Assembly: GCA_964583765.1 (NCBI GenBank)
Contig: CAZOWW010000060.1
Location: 1-33,800, forward strand
Reading direction: 5' to 3'
DNA length: 33,800 nt
Origin: CAZOWW01 sp964583765
GTDB lineage: Bacteria; Actinomycetota; Actinomycetes; Actinomycetales; Kineosporiaceae
In this document: piece by piece, positions 17,164-24,975 of the stretch
Position numbering within the stretch: position 1 is the first letter of the stretch
How the letters are laid out: each line of letters starts with the position of its first letter
The notes under the pieces: generated by a model
Databases searched by the model: none
Told to the model about the DNA's origin: nothing
Seen by the model: the letters and a program-made list of their open reading frames with translations, nothing else
Position numbers and translations under genes: made by a program

Positions 17164-18603
17164 TCACCGCTTCCAGAAGGTGATCTCGCCGATGGTCAGC
17201 ACGTTCGTGGGCTTGGCCTGGGGGGCGTAGGCGTCCGTCACCCGCACGATCACCCACGTCATGGTGGCCTCGGGTGCGTCGAAGCGCTGGAGCGCCGGGG
17301 TGTCGGCGAGTTGCCGGCTGGTGCACTGGTTGTTCGACCAGTGGAGCTCGATGGTGCGGGGGCGGTACTGGGCCGAGCGGTACCGGTCGATCGCGGCCAA
17401 CCCGGCCTCGACCCCCACCTCCCGGATCCGCATCGCCCTGGGGAAGTGGACGGTCACCGTGGGCCCCGGTGGGGTCAGCATCCCGCAGGGGACCCCCCCC
17501 GCGGCACTGCCCAGGGTCCAGTCGGTCGACCAGCCGCGATCGCGGATGCCGTCGACCAGGTAGGAGGCCTTGCCGTCCTGTATGGGCCGCTGATTCGCCC
17601 CGTTGTCGACGTTCTTGCTGGGGATCTTCACCCGGTCCCACCCCCGCAGATGCGCGAGGTAGTCGTGGACACGCGTGTACGGGTGCACTCCGGTGAAGGG
17701 CAGCATGAGGACGACGAGGATCAGGGCCACCAGGCCGAGCGTCCACCGGAAGAACCGGGTCACCGGGGAGAGGCTCTGCCGGTAGGCGGCGCGTGAGGCG
17801 CGGCTGGCACCGACCCGCTCGTCCCGACCGAACCAGCGCAGCCACCACCGTCGCCACCAGGGCAGCTTGCGTCGCTGCAGCCGGGGGGCGGTCCCCCCGC
17901 CCAACCAGCTGCCGCAGCGACGGCAGAAACGGCGTTCGCGGTCCGAGGTGGTACCGCAGGACGGGCACAGCCTGCCGCCACCGGTAGCAAGCCAGCCGAG
18001 CCGGGGGTTGGGCTGCGGCCCGGGCGGAGCGGGAGACCAGGGGCCGTCGGCCGCGTGACCGTGCCAGGTGGCCGGGTCCGCGGCGCGCGGCGTCCCCGGC
18101 CGGCGGCCCCCGTCCTCCTGTTGGAATCCGCTTCCCTGCTGGTAGGCGGGGTCGTCGCCGTACCCCGCCCCCGGGAAGGGGCCGGGGTCCTCGCCCGGCA
18201 CGGACGGACGGGGCCACGGGGTGTCCTCGGCCGGACGGAACGGGGTGCGTGGCTCGTTCCCGCCCCAGCCCGGCCCTGCCCCGGGACCCGTGGTCTCACC
18301 GGGCCACGGGCGTTCGCCGCTGCCGGACGCGGTGATCCTGCCGGCTCGGAAGGGGTTCGATCGGTCTCCGCCGGGGCCCGAGGGCGGGCGTGGTCCGCCC
18401 GGGGCCGGTCGCCCCTGACCCTGCCGGTCCTGGCCGGCTCGACCCGACTCGCCGGGGCCGGGTGCGGGGCCGCGCGGGGACGGTGCCGGCGGCGCCTCGT
18501 CCGTGGGCACGCCCGTCCAGTCGAGGAACGAGTCGCAGTTGCGGCAGAACCGAGCGGGCCTCGTGTTGCTCGTGCCGCAGTGTTCACAGATGACCGTGGC
18601 CAA
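17164..18603 (-). CDS. Double zinc-ribbon membrane protein with C-terminal discoidin-like (NADase-type glycan-binding) domain
   Basis: The protein has 479 residues from a TTG at 18603, chosen because AGGGGG lies 5 bases upstream and the first zinc ribbon starts at once; upstream sequence in frame is low-quality and lies in the promoter region. Zinc ribbon 1 has C6, C9, C20, C23. A Pro/Gly/Arg-rich disordered linker covers about 25-205. Zinc ribbon 2 (about 211-235) has the same C-x2-C-x10-C-x2-C spacing. One helix at about 281-305 (LGLVALILVVLMLPF) is followed by an outer beta domain (about 325-479) with the segments DGIRDRGWSTDWTLG, VTVHFPRAMRIREVGV and TIELHWSN. It resembles the discoidin-like domain annotated as NADase-type glycan-binding (family assignment from memory). 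Divergent from the zinc-ribbon IniA-like gene. Confidence 0.8.
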   Translation of the reverse strand: MATVICEHCGTSNTRPARFCRNCDSFLDWTGVPTDEAPPAPSPRGPAPGPGESGRAGQDRQGQGRPAPGGPRPPSGPGGDRSNPFRAGRITASGSGERPWPGETTGPGAGPGWGGNEPRTPFRPAEDTPWPRPSVPGEDPGPFPGAGYGDDPAYQQGSGFQQEDGGRRPGTPRAADPATWHGHAADGPWSPAPPGPQPNPRLGWLATGGGRLCPSCGTTSDRERRFCRRCGSWLGGGTAPRLQRRKLPWWRRWWLRWFGRDERVGASRASRAAYRQSLSPVTRFFRWTLGLVALILVVLMLPFTGVHPYTRVHDYLAHLRGWDRVKIPSKNVDNGANQRPIQDGKASYLVDGIRDRGWSTDWTLGSAAGGVPCGMLTPPGPTVTVHFPRAMRIREVGVEAGLAAIDRYRSAQYRPRTIELHWSNNQCTSRQLADTPALQRFDAPEATMTWVIVRVTDAYAPQAKPTNVLTIGEITFWKR

Positions 18604-18878
18604 CGGGGCCCCCTGGGTCCAGCGGATGCGGGCTGAGACTACCGTGCGGTGGCTCCGGTCGGGGCCGCTTGTGTCGGGTGTGGCCGGGGTGGATTGTGGT
18701 GGCTTCGGCCGGACCGCAGCCGTCGAGGTGACTCTCGGGACGACCGGGGATCGACGTCCGGCGCCGGACGTGACCGAAACGGGTGCGCTGGACGAGCGAT
18801 CGTCCTCGTGGTCACCGCCCGGCGAATGCGCGAATTTGCCAGAATGCCTCCAGCGGCTCTGGCGAGAAGGTGGTGGCG
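18604..18878. promoter_or_regulatory. Divergent promoter region between the two zinc-ribbon genes
   Basis: This 275-base gap holds an 18-bp palindrome (separate entry), an AT-richer patch near 18824-18847, and a GCCAGA/TCTGGC dyad (18838-18843 and 18858-18863) that would form a leader hairpin immediately before the GAGAAGG ribosome site of the IniA-like gene. Confidence 0.5.
18754..18771. promoter_or_regulatory. 18-bp perfect palindrome (candidate operator)
   Basis: ACGTCCGGCGCCGGACGT is fully self-complementary and lies about 108 bases upstream of the IniA-like start and 151 bases from the opposite start. It differs from the TGCCCGATCGGGCA element, implying a second regulator or a structural role. 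Confidence 0.5.
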
Positions 18879-21800
18879 ATGGACTGCGGCAACTGCGGCC
18901 ACGCCAACCCGGTCGGAGCCCATTTCTGCCAGAACTGCGGCGACTATCTGGAGTGGCAGGCGCCTGCGTCCGCGCCGGGATCCTCACCGGGCGCCTGGTA
19001 CGAGCTCGACGACACGCCGGGTGACGCGGGGAACCGGCCCGCGAATCCGGCCGGCCGGTCGCCGGGTGCGGCCGGCGGGGACGACTTCCTGCTGTTCGAG
19101 GACGCCGGGGCCGGCGCTCAGCCGGCGACCTCACCGCAGCCTCCGCCTGCCCCGGGTCCGTCCGCCCCGCAACCGCCTGCTCCGGGTCCGTCCGCCCCGC
19201 AACCGCCTGCTCCGGTTCCGTCCGGCCCGCCACCGTCCGGGCCTGCCGTCACTTCGTCCGGGACCGCGTTCTCGCCGGCGGAGCCGCCCGCGCCGGATGC
19301 CTCCTCCCCGTGGGCGCCACCCCCGCCTGGTCCTTCCTCGCCCGCCCCGCCCGCGCCTGTGCCTTCCTCGCCCGCGCCGGTCGTGTCCTCCCCACCAGGG
19401 CCGGCAGAGCCGCCTACGCCCGTTCCGTTTCTCCCTGCGCCCGAGATGCCTGTCCCACCCGGGACCGGCTCATCGGCCCCGTTGGCCCGGGAACCGTGGG
19501 TTCCTCCCGTGTCGGCGCCTCCTGGTCCCGCCCCGTGGCAGGCCGACGTCCCCGCGGCGTCCCCCGGAAGCCCCGCCGGGCCCTGGTCCTCGCTCGCGCC
19601 GACGGATCCGACTGCCTCCCGTCGAGAGCCGCCCGGTGTTGCCGGGGGCCCGACCGCGCTGCGGGCCGATGTGCCGGCGGGCGGGGCGTTCGGGGCTCCC
19701 TGGACTCCGGCACCACCGCAGCTTCTGCCGAGTGCGGGCGAGCCGACGTGGATCGATCCCGGCCGTCGTGACCCCGCCCCGGGCACGACGCGCGACGATG
19801 CCGGAGCGGGTGGCGCTGCCGCTGCGGCTGAGTCGGCTGCCGCTGCTCCACCACCGCTCCGGCGCCGGCTCCAGTCGTGGCGCAGGGCCCAACGGGAGTC
19901 GGACCCCGCGGCGATGACGCCGACGGAGGAACTTCCGGTCCTGTTGCCCGAGCACCCGGCGTCGGCCCCGGAGCCGGACGGGCCCGTGCCCGCTCCGGGG
20001 CCGTGGTTCCCGGGCCGCCCGGCCTCTGGGCTGGTCCGGCCCGGCCCTCCGTACTCCCGGCCGGAGCAGGAAGAAGCCGGCGGTCCTCCCCGCACTCCTC
20101 GGCACGGCTCCGTGCCTCCTGCGGTGCCCGAGTCTCCTGCGGTGCCACTTCCCTCGGGGCAGGAACCCCCGCCCGAGCACGCATACCCTCCCCGGCGGGA
20201 GGAGGAACCACCCGCGGTCCCGGGGTGGCCGGGACTGCCGCCGCCCGACGCGCAGCCGTGGCACCAGCAGCGCCCAGGTCCTCGTGAGGAGCTCGGGGAA
20301 GGATCCTGGCCGGGACAGCGGCAGCCGCCTGAGGTGCAGCCGCGGCACCAGCAGGCCGGGCCGGAGCCGCGACACCAGCCGCCCGGAGCGCAGGCATGGC
20401 ATCAGCCGCAGCCAGGGCCTCGTGAGGCGCCCGGGGATCGGCCGGAACCGGTCGGGACCGCAGGCGCCTCCTCCGAACCGTTCCCGTGGAGCCGTCCGGA
20501 ATCGGTCGAGTTCTCGCCCTGGCGTGGGCCGGAGCCGTCCGCCGTACCGAAGGAGCGGCCGTCCGCAGTACCTGATGAGCGGCCCTCCGCCGAGCCGGAG
20601 GGGCCGGCGGTGCCCGACCGAGTGGCCACCACGCCGCCCGGCCCTGTCACGGCACCCCTGCCCGTCGCGAGGGCGTCCTCCGTGCTGCCCGCGTGGGCCG
20701 AGGAACCGGCGCTGCCGACCTGGACCGAGGAACCGGAGCCCGGGGCGTCACCGGACGCTGCGGATCGGTGGGGCGACGATGTCTCACCAGTGTCCGACCC
20801 GATCTCGGGAGAACGTCCCGACCTCTTCGAAAGCGCGGCGCAGACGGGTCCAGAACCCCACGCAGGCCCAGTACCGCAGACGGGTCCAGTACCGCGGTCC
20901 GGTTCACTGCCTCCGACGGGTCCAGTACCTCCAGCGGGCTCGGTACCGCAGGCAGGTCCGCTGCCCCGGACGGGTCCAGTACCGCAGACGGGTCCAGTAC
21001 CGCAGACGGGTCCGGTGCCGTATCCGGCCGAGCGTCCCGCGATCCCGCGGGTGTCGGCGGACCCGCCGGTCGAGCGCGACCTGTTCGATCCGGCGCCCGG
21101 GGTCCGCGCCACATCCGGGGTCCCCTTCACCTCGGGGTTCCCGGTCCCGACCCCCACTTCGGGTGTTCCTGTCCCGCCCGCGGTTCCGCCGGAACCCCTC
21201 GTGGAACGGGACCTGTTCCCCGATCAGGCACCTCCGCAGGCTCAGCGGCAGGCCCCGCGACCGCCTGCCCGACCCCGGCTGCGGGGATCGGACGGGCAGA
21301 ACCGTGACGCCGGAGCCGAGTTCCCCGTGGAGGACGCGGTCGCGAGCGAGGCCTCGGGCTCGCTGCGCCGGGCCGATGCCGCGCTCGTGGCCGGGGCTCA
21401 GGTGGCCCGGCAGGAGAACCGCCCCGATCTGAGCAAGCACCTGCAGGCGGCCCGCGAACGCCTGGCCACGCAGCAACTGGGCATCGCGATCGTGGGTGAG
21501 TTCAAGCGCGGCAAGAGCACGCTGGTCAATGCCGTGCTGCTCGCGGACGTGTGTCCCGTGGACGCCGACATCGTGACGGCCGTGCCGACGCTCGTGCGGT
21601 ACGGCAAGCCCGCGAGAGCGCTCGCCCACCGGGAGGCGGTCTCGGGGGAGGGCCCGGACGGGACGGCCGGCGCAGGCATCTCGATGTGGGGCGGTGCGGA
21701 CCCGGGTGGGGCGGGGCCGCGTGGTCCGTGGCCGACCGGGGCGCCAGCAGGTCCCGGGGGCGGTTACGGCGGTCCTGGTGCTTTCGGTGGTCCTGGTGCT

Positions 21801-23486
21801 TTCGGGGGCCCCGGCGGCCCCGGCGCGGGCTTCGGACAGGGCGCCCCCGGGACAGGGCTCGGTCCGGGAGGACGCAGCCCCGGCAGCCTCGAGGACGTCG
21901 ACCGTCGGGACAGCGTGGAGATCCCGCTGGAGCGGATCGCCGAGTACGTCAGCGAGGCCGGGGACCCGGACCGCCGTCGGCGGGTCCGGTCCGTCGAGGT
22001 CCTCCTCCCGCACCGGCTGCTCGCCAGCGGGCTGACCTTCGTCGACACTCCCGGGGTGGGCGGTCTCGACAGCGCTCACGGTGCGGCCACGCTCGGTGCG
22101 TTGCGCGAGGTGGCCGGGGTGCTCTTCGTGACCGACGCGTCCCAGGAGCTCACCGCCGCCGAGGTGGACTTCCTGCGCCTGGCGATGAGCCGCTGCACGA
22201 ACGTCGCCTGCGTGATCACCAAGATCGACCTGTACCCGCACTGGCGCAGGATCGCCGAGCTGAACCAGCAGCACCTGTACCGGGCGGGCATCGACATCCC
22301 GATCCTGCCGGTCTCCTCCTTCCTGCGCCTGCGTGCGCAGCGGTTCCCGCAGCTCAATGCCGAGTCGGGGTTCCCGCAGCTGTTCAGCTGGCTCGGTACG
22401 CAGGTCGTGCAGCGGGGGGTGGGCTCGGCCGTCGAGGCCGCCGCCCGGGACATGGAGTTCGCCCGCACGCAACTGCGGACGGGCCTGGTCGCCGAGCGGG
22501 AGATCCTGGCCAGCCCCCAGGAACAGGCCAAGGTCACCGAGCGGCTGGCCGCGGAGCACGAGCGGACCGGGCGGCTGGTCTCCTCGTCGTCCTCCTGGCA
22601 GCAGGCGCTCGCGGACGGGGTCCAGGACCTGGTGGCCGACGTGGAGTTCCACCTGCAGGAGAACTTCCGTCAGCTGGTGCGGGACGTCGAGGAGGTCGTG
22701 GACTCCGGTGACCCGGCCCAGATGTGGAACGACATCGGCACCTGGCTGGAGCGCCAGGTGGTCGAGGTGATGACGGCGAACTACGACCTGCTCAACGCGC
22801 GGGCGGACGAGCTGGCCACCGACGTGGCGTCCTCGTTCATGCTGGAGTCCGCGCAGCCGCTGGACTTCGGGCTCACCCCGCCGCTGGACAGCCTGCGCGG
22901 GGTCACTCTCCGGCCGGTGGACGAGCGCGCGGGCGGGAGTGCGGCGCGCATGGTCTTCGTGGGTCGCTCGGCCACCCTGGTGCCGATGATGGCCTTCGGG
23001 TGGCTCGCGCCGCTGGGCACCCTGGCGATGATCAGCGTGGCACCGCTCTCCGTGGGTGCGGGCCTGTGGCTCGGCCGCAAGATCCTCAAGGACGAGCGGG
23101 AACGGCAGCTCCTGCAGCGGCGGCAGCAGGCCAAGTACGAGGCCCGCCGGTACCTGGAGTCGGTGTCGTTCGTCTTGACCAAGGAGTGCCGCGACTCGCT
23201 GCGCACGATCCAGCGGAACCTCCGGGACGAGTTCACCTCCCGGGCGAAGGTGCTGCACCTGTCCTCGGAGCGGGCCCTGGAGAACGCACAGCGGCTGGCC
23301 GGTCTCGACGACGAGGCCCGGGCGGCCCGCGCACGGGAGCTCGCCGCGCGTGACAGCGCTCTCGGCCAGTTGGGGCAGGAGCTGCACCGGCTGCCCGCGC
23401 CCACGACCGGGGCGGTCCGACCCGCGCCGGCTCCCGGCCGGGGTGGGCCCGGTCCGGCGCCGGACGGCAGGGGGCAGCGCTGGTGA
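18879..23486 (+). CDS. IniA-like dynamin-family GTPase with N-terminal zinc ribbon and giant Pro-rich linker
   Basis: The protein has 1535 residues from ATG 18879, 8 bases after GAGAAGG. A zinc ribbon (C3, C6, C17, C20) opens the protein. A disordered Pro/Ala/Glu-rich region follows to about residue 800 and includes three tandem-repeat blocks. The dynamin-like part has P-loop GEFKRGKST (873-881), G3 DTPG (1056-1059) and G4 TKID (1114-1117). A Gly/Pro-rich insert of about 75 residues (930-1005) interrupts the G domain before G3. Helical stalk sequence follows, with a paired hydrophobic segment at about 1358-1400 that should insert in the membrane, then a basic helical region. Mycobacterial IniA, a membrane-remodelling dynamin-like protein, is only about 640 residues; the extra length is the N-terminal half. 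The stop overlaps the start of the IniC-like gene (GTGA), and bacterial dynamins often act as such pairs. Confidence 0.92.
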   Translation: MDCGNCGHANPVGAHFCQNCGDYLEWQAPASAPGSSPGAWYELDDTPGDAGNRPANPAGRSPGAAGGDDFLLFEDAGAGAQPATSPQPPPAPGPSAPQPPAPGPSAPQPPAPVPSGPPPSGPAVTSSGTAFSPAEPPAPDASSPWAPPPPGPSSPAPPAPVPSSPAPVVSSPPGPAEPPTPVPFLPAPEMPVPPGTGSSAPLAREPWVPPVSAPPGPAPWQADVPAASPGSPAGPWSSLAPTDPTASRREPPGVAGGPTALRADVPAGGAFGAPWTPAPPQLLPSAGEPTWIDPGRRDPAPGTTRDDAGAGGAAAAAESAAAAPPPLRRRLQSWRRAQRESDPAAMTPTEELPVLLPEHPASAPEPDGPVPAPGPWFPGRPASGLVRPGPPYSRPEQEEAGGPPRTPRHGSVPPAVPESPAVPLPSGQEPPPEHAYPPRREEEPPAVPGWPGLPPPDAQPWHQQRPGPREELGEGSWPGQRQPPEVQPRHQQAGPEPRHQPPGAQAWHQPQPGPREAPGDRPEPVGTAGASSEPFPWSRPESVEFSPWRGPEPSAVPKERPSAVPDERPSAEPEGPAVPDRVATTPPGPVTAPLPVARASSVLPAWAEEPALPTWTEEPEPGASPDAADRWGDDVSPVSDPISGERPDLFESAAQTGPEPHAGPVPQTGPVPRSGSLPPTGPVPPAGSVPQAGPLPRTGPVPQTGPVPQTGPVPYPAERPAIPRVSADPPVERDLFDPAPGVRATSGVPFTSGFPVPTPTSGVPVPPAVPPEPLVERDLFPDQAPPQAQRQAPRPPARPRLRGSDGQNRDAGAEFPVEDAVASEASGSLRRADAALVAGAQVARQENRPDLSKHLQAARERLATQQLGIAIVGEFKRGKSTLVNAVLLADVCPVDADIVTAVPTLVRYGKPARALAHREAVSGEGPDGTAGAGISMWGGADPGGAGPRGPWPTGAPAGPGGGYGGPGAFGGPGAFGGPGGPGAGFGQGAPGTGLGPGGRSPGSLEDVDRRDSVEIPLERIAEYVSEAGDPDRRRRVRSVEVLLPHRLLASGLTFVDTPGVGGLDSAHGAATLGALREVAGVLFVTDASQELTAAEVDFLRLAMSRCTNVACVITKIDLYPHWRRIAELNQQHLYRAGIDIPILPVSSFLRLRAQRFPQLNAESGFPQLFSWLGTQVVQRGVGSAVEAAARDMEFARTQLRTGLVAEREILASPQEQAKVTERLAAEHERTGRLVSSSSSWQQALADGVQDLVADVEFHLQENFRQLVRDVEEVVDSGDPAQMWNDIGTWLERQVVEVMTANYDLLNARADELATDVASSFMLESAQPLDFGLTPPLDSLRGVTLRPVDERAGGSAARMVFVGRSATLVPMMAFGWLAPLGTLAMISVAPLSVGAGLWLGRKILKDERERQLLQRRQQAKYEARRYLESVSFVLTKECRDSLRTIQRNLRDEFTSRAKVLHLSSERALENAQRLAGLDDEARAARARELAARDSALGQLGQELHRLPAPTTGAVRPAPAPGRGGPGPAPDGRGQRW
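19143..19232 (+). repeat. Three 30-bp tandem repeats in the Pro-rich linker
   Basis: Units 19143-19172, 19173-19202 and 19203-19232 encode PPAPGPSAPQ, PPAPGPSAPQ and PPAPVPSGPP. The first two differ at one base. Confidence 0.85.
20841..21020 (+). repeat. Ten 18-bp tandem repeats (hexapeptide xTGPVP)
   Basis: Exactly 180 bases divide into ten in-frame units related to CAGACGGGTCCAGTACCG, encoding variants of QTGPVP. The last units are nearly identical and suggest recent expansion. Confidence 0.88.
21771..21806 (+). repeat. 18-bp tandem duplication inside the GTPase-domain insert
   Basis: GGTCCTGGTGCTTTCGGT is followed by a copy differing in the last base. Each encodes GPGAFG within the Gly/Pro insert of the IniA-like G domain. 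Confidence 0.8.
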
Positions 23487-24955
23487 GTGACACGTTGACG
23501 CGCCCGGTCGACGTCCTGCTGCGGGCGGCCCGGGACCGGGCGCTCGATCCGGACTCGCACGCCCGGCTGGACGAGGCCCTGCGCCGGTTGTCCGAGCCGT
23601 TGCGGGTGGCCGTGGCCGGACGGGTCAAGGCCGGCAAGTCCACCCTGCTGAACGCCCTGCTGGGCGAGGAGCTCGCGGCGACCGACGCGGGGGAGTGCAC
23701 CAAGATCGTCACCTGGTACGTGCGGGGGGACGTCGCCCGGGTTCTGGTGTACGGGCAGGACGGCGAGCCGATCCCGCGGCCCTTCCGCCGCGACGACGGT
23801 TCGCTCGAGGTCGATCTCGGCGTCCCGCCCGAGCGGGTGGAGCATCTCGAGGTGCGGTGGCCGTCGTCCCGGCTGCGGGAGATGACCTTCATCGACACCC
23901 CGGGCATCGGGTCGCTCTCCACGGACGTCTCGCAGCGCACGGTCGTGGCCCTGTCCGCGGACGAGGAGGACGATCGCCCGGCGGTGGCCGACGCCGTGAT
24001 CTACCTGCTCAAGCACACCCACGCCAGCGACGTGCGGTTCCTGGAGGCCTTCCACGACGACGAGCTCGCGCGCGGCACACCGCTGAACGCGGTCGGGGTG
24101 CTCTCGCGGGCCGACGAGATCGGGTCGAGCCGCCGGGACGCCCTCGAGGTGGCCTCCCGGATCGCCAAGAGGTACGAGACGGACAGCCGGCTGCACCGGC
24201 TCTGCCCGATCGTGGTGCCGGTGGCCGGTCTGCTCGGTCAGGCGGGCACGACCCTGCGCGAGGAGGAGTTCCGGGCCCTGTACCGCTTGGCGGCGGCTCC
24301 GCCCGCGGTGGTCGAGGAACTGCTCCTGACTGCCGACCGCGTCGGGCGCGAGGACGTGCACCTGGACGTCACCCCGCTGGAACGCCGGCATCTGCTGGAG
24401 CGACTGGGCCTGTTCGGCCTGCGCATGATGGTGCGTGCGGTGCGGCAGGACGGCGTGCGCACGGCACTCGAGGCCTCGCAGCTCCTCGTGCGGACGAGCG
24501 GGCTGGAGCAGCTGCGGATGGTGCTGGCCTCGCAGTTCGCCGAGCGCAGCCGGTTGCTCAAGGCGCGTTCCGCGCTCTCGGCCCTGCGCGCGGTGGTCGC
24601 GAGCGGCGGTTGCGCCGAGGGGGCGGCGCTCGCCGCGGGCTGCGAGGAGATCATCGCCTCGGCGCACGAGTTCACCGAGGTGCGCCTGCTCGACGACATC
24701 CGCTCCGGGACGGTGGACGTGCCGCCGCGCTACCTGGAGGAGATGGAACGCCTGCTCGGGGCCGCCGGGCATGCCGCGGCCGTGCGGTTGGGTCTGGCCC
24801 TGGACTCCCCGCCGGACACCGTGCGGGGCGCCGCGTTGGAGGCACTGGCGCGGTGGCAGCGGCTGGCCGAGTCCCCGCTGGCCGACCGGCGATTCGCCCA
24901 GGCCGCCCGCGGGGTCACGCGCAGCTGCGAGGGCATCGTGGCGGCCACGCTCTGA
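23483..24955 (+). CDS. IniC-like dynamin-family GTPase
   Basis: The protein has 490 residues, against about 493 for mycobacterial IniC, which it resembles along its length as I recall that sequence. Hallmarks are LRVAVAGRVKAGKSTLLNALLG (P-loop GRVKAGKST, 46-54), ATDAGECTKIVTWY with the G2 Thr, FIDTPGIGSLS (G3, 138-141), SRADEIG (G4, about 207-213) and VVPVAGLLGQ (G5-like). The C-terminal half is helical stalk, including LLERLGLFGLRMMVRAV and SGLEQLRMVLASQFAERSRLLKAR. No membrane helix is seen, unlike its partner, so it probably works as the soluble half of a heterotypic dynamin pair. Its GTG start overlaps the partner's stop codon (GTGA). It ends 20 bases from the converging murein hydrolase gene. 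Confidence 0.93.
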   Translation: MSDTLTRPVDVLLRAARDRALDPDSHARLDEALRRLSEPLRVAVAGRVKAGKSTLLNALLGEELAATDAGECTKIVTWYVRGDVARVLVYGQDGEPIPRPFRRDDGSLEVDLGVPPERVEHLEVRWPSSRLREMTFIDTPGIGSLSTDVSQRTVVALSADEEDDRPAVADAVIYLLKHTHASDVRFLEAFHDDELARGTPLNAVGVLSRADEIGSSRRDALEVASRIAKRYETDSRLHRLCPIVVPVAGLLGQAGTTLREEEFRALYRLAAAPPAVVEELLLTADRVGREDVHLDVTPLERRHLLERLGLFGLRMMVRAVRQDGVRTALEASQLLVRTSGLEQLRMVLASQFAERSRLLKARSALSALRAVVASGGCAEGAALAAGCEEIIASAHEFTEVRLLDDIRSGTVDVPPRYLEEMERLLGAAGHAAAVRLGLALDSPPDTVRGAALEALARWQRLAESPLADRRFAQAARGVTRSCEGIVAATL

Positions 24956-24975
24956 CCGGTGCCCCGGTGGCGAGG

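Noticed and set aside
19143..21020. CRISPR-like regular repeats
   Set aside because: The repeats are contiguous, in frame and encode Pro-rich peptides, with no unique spacers and no cas genes.
22781..24772. Long minus-strand frame opposite the IniA/IniC-like genes
   Set aside because: No recognisable protein; the plus strand has intact dynamin motifs.
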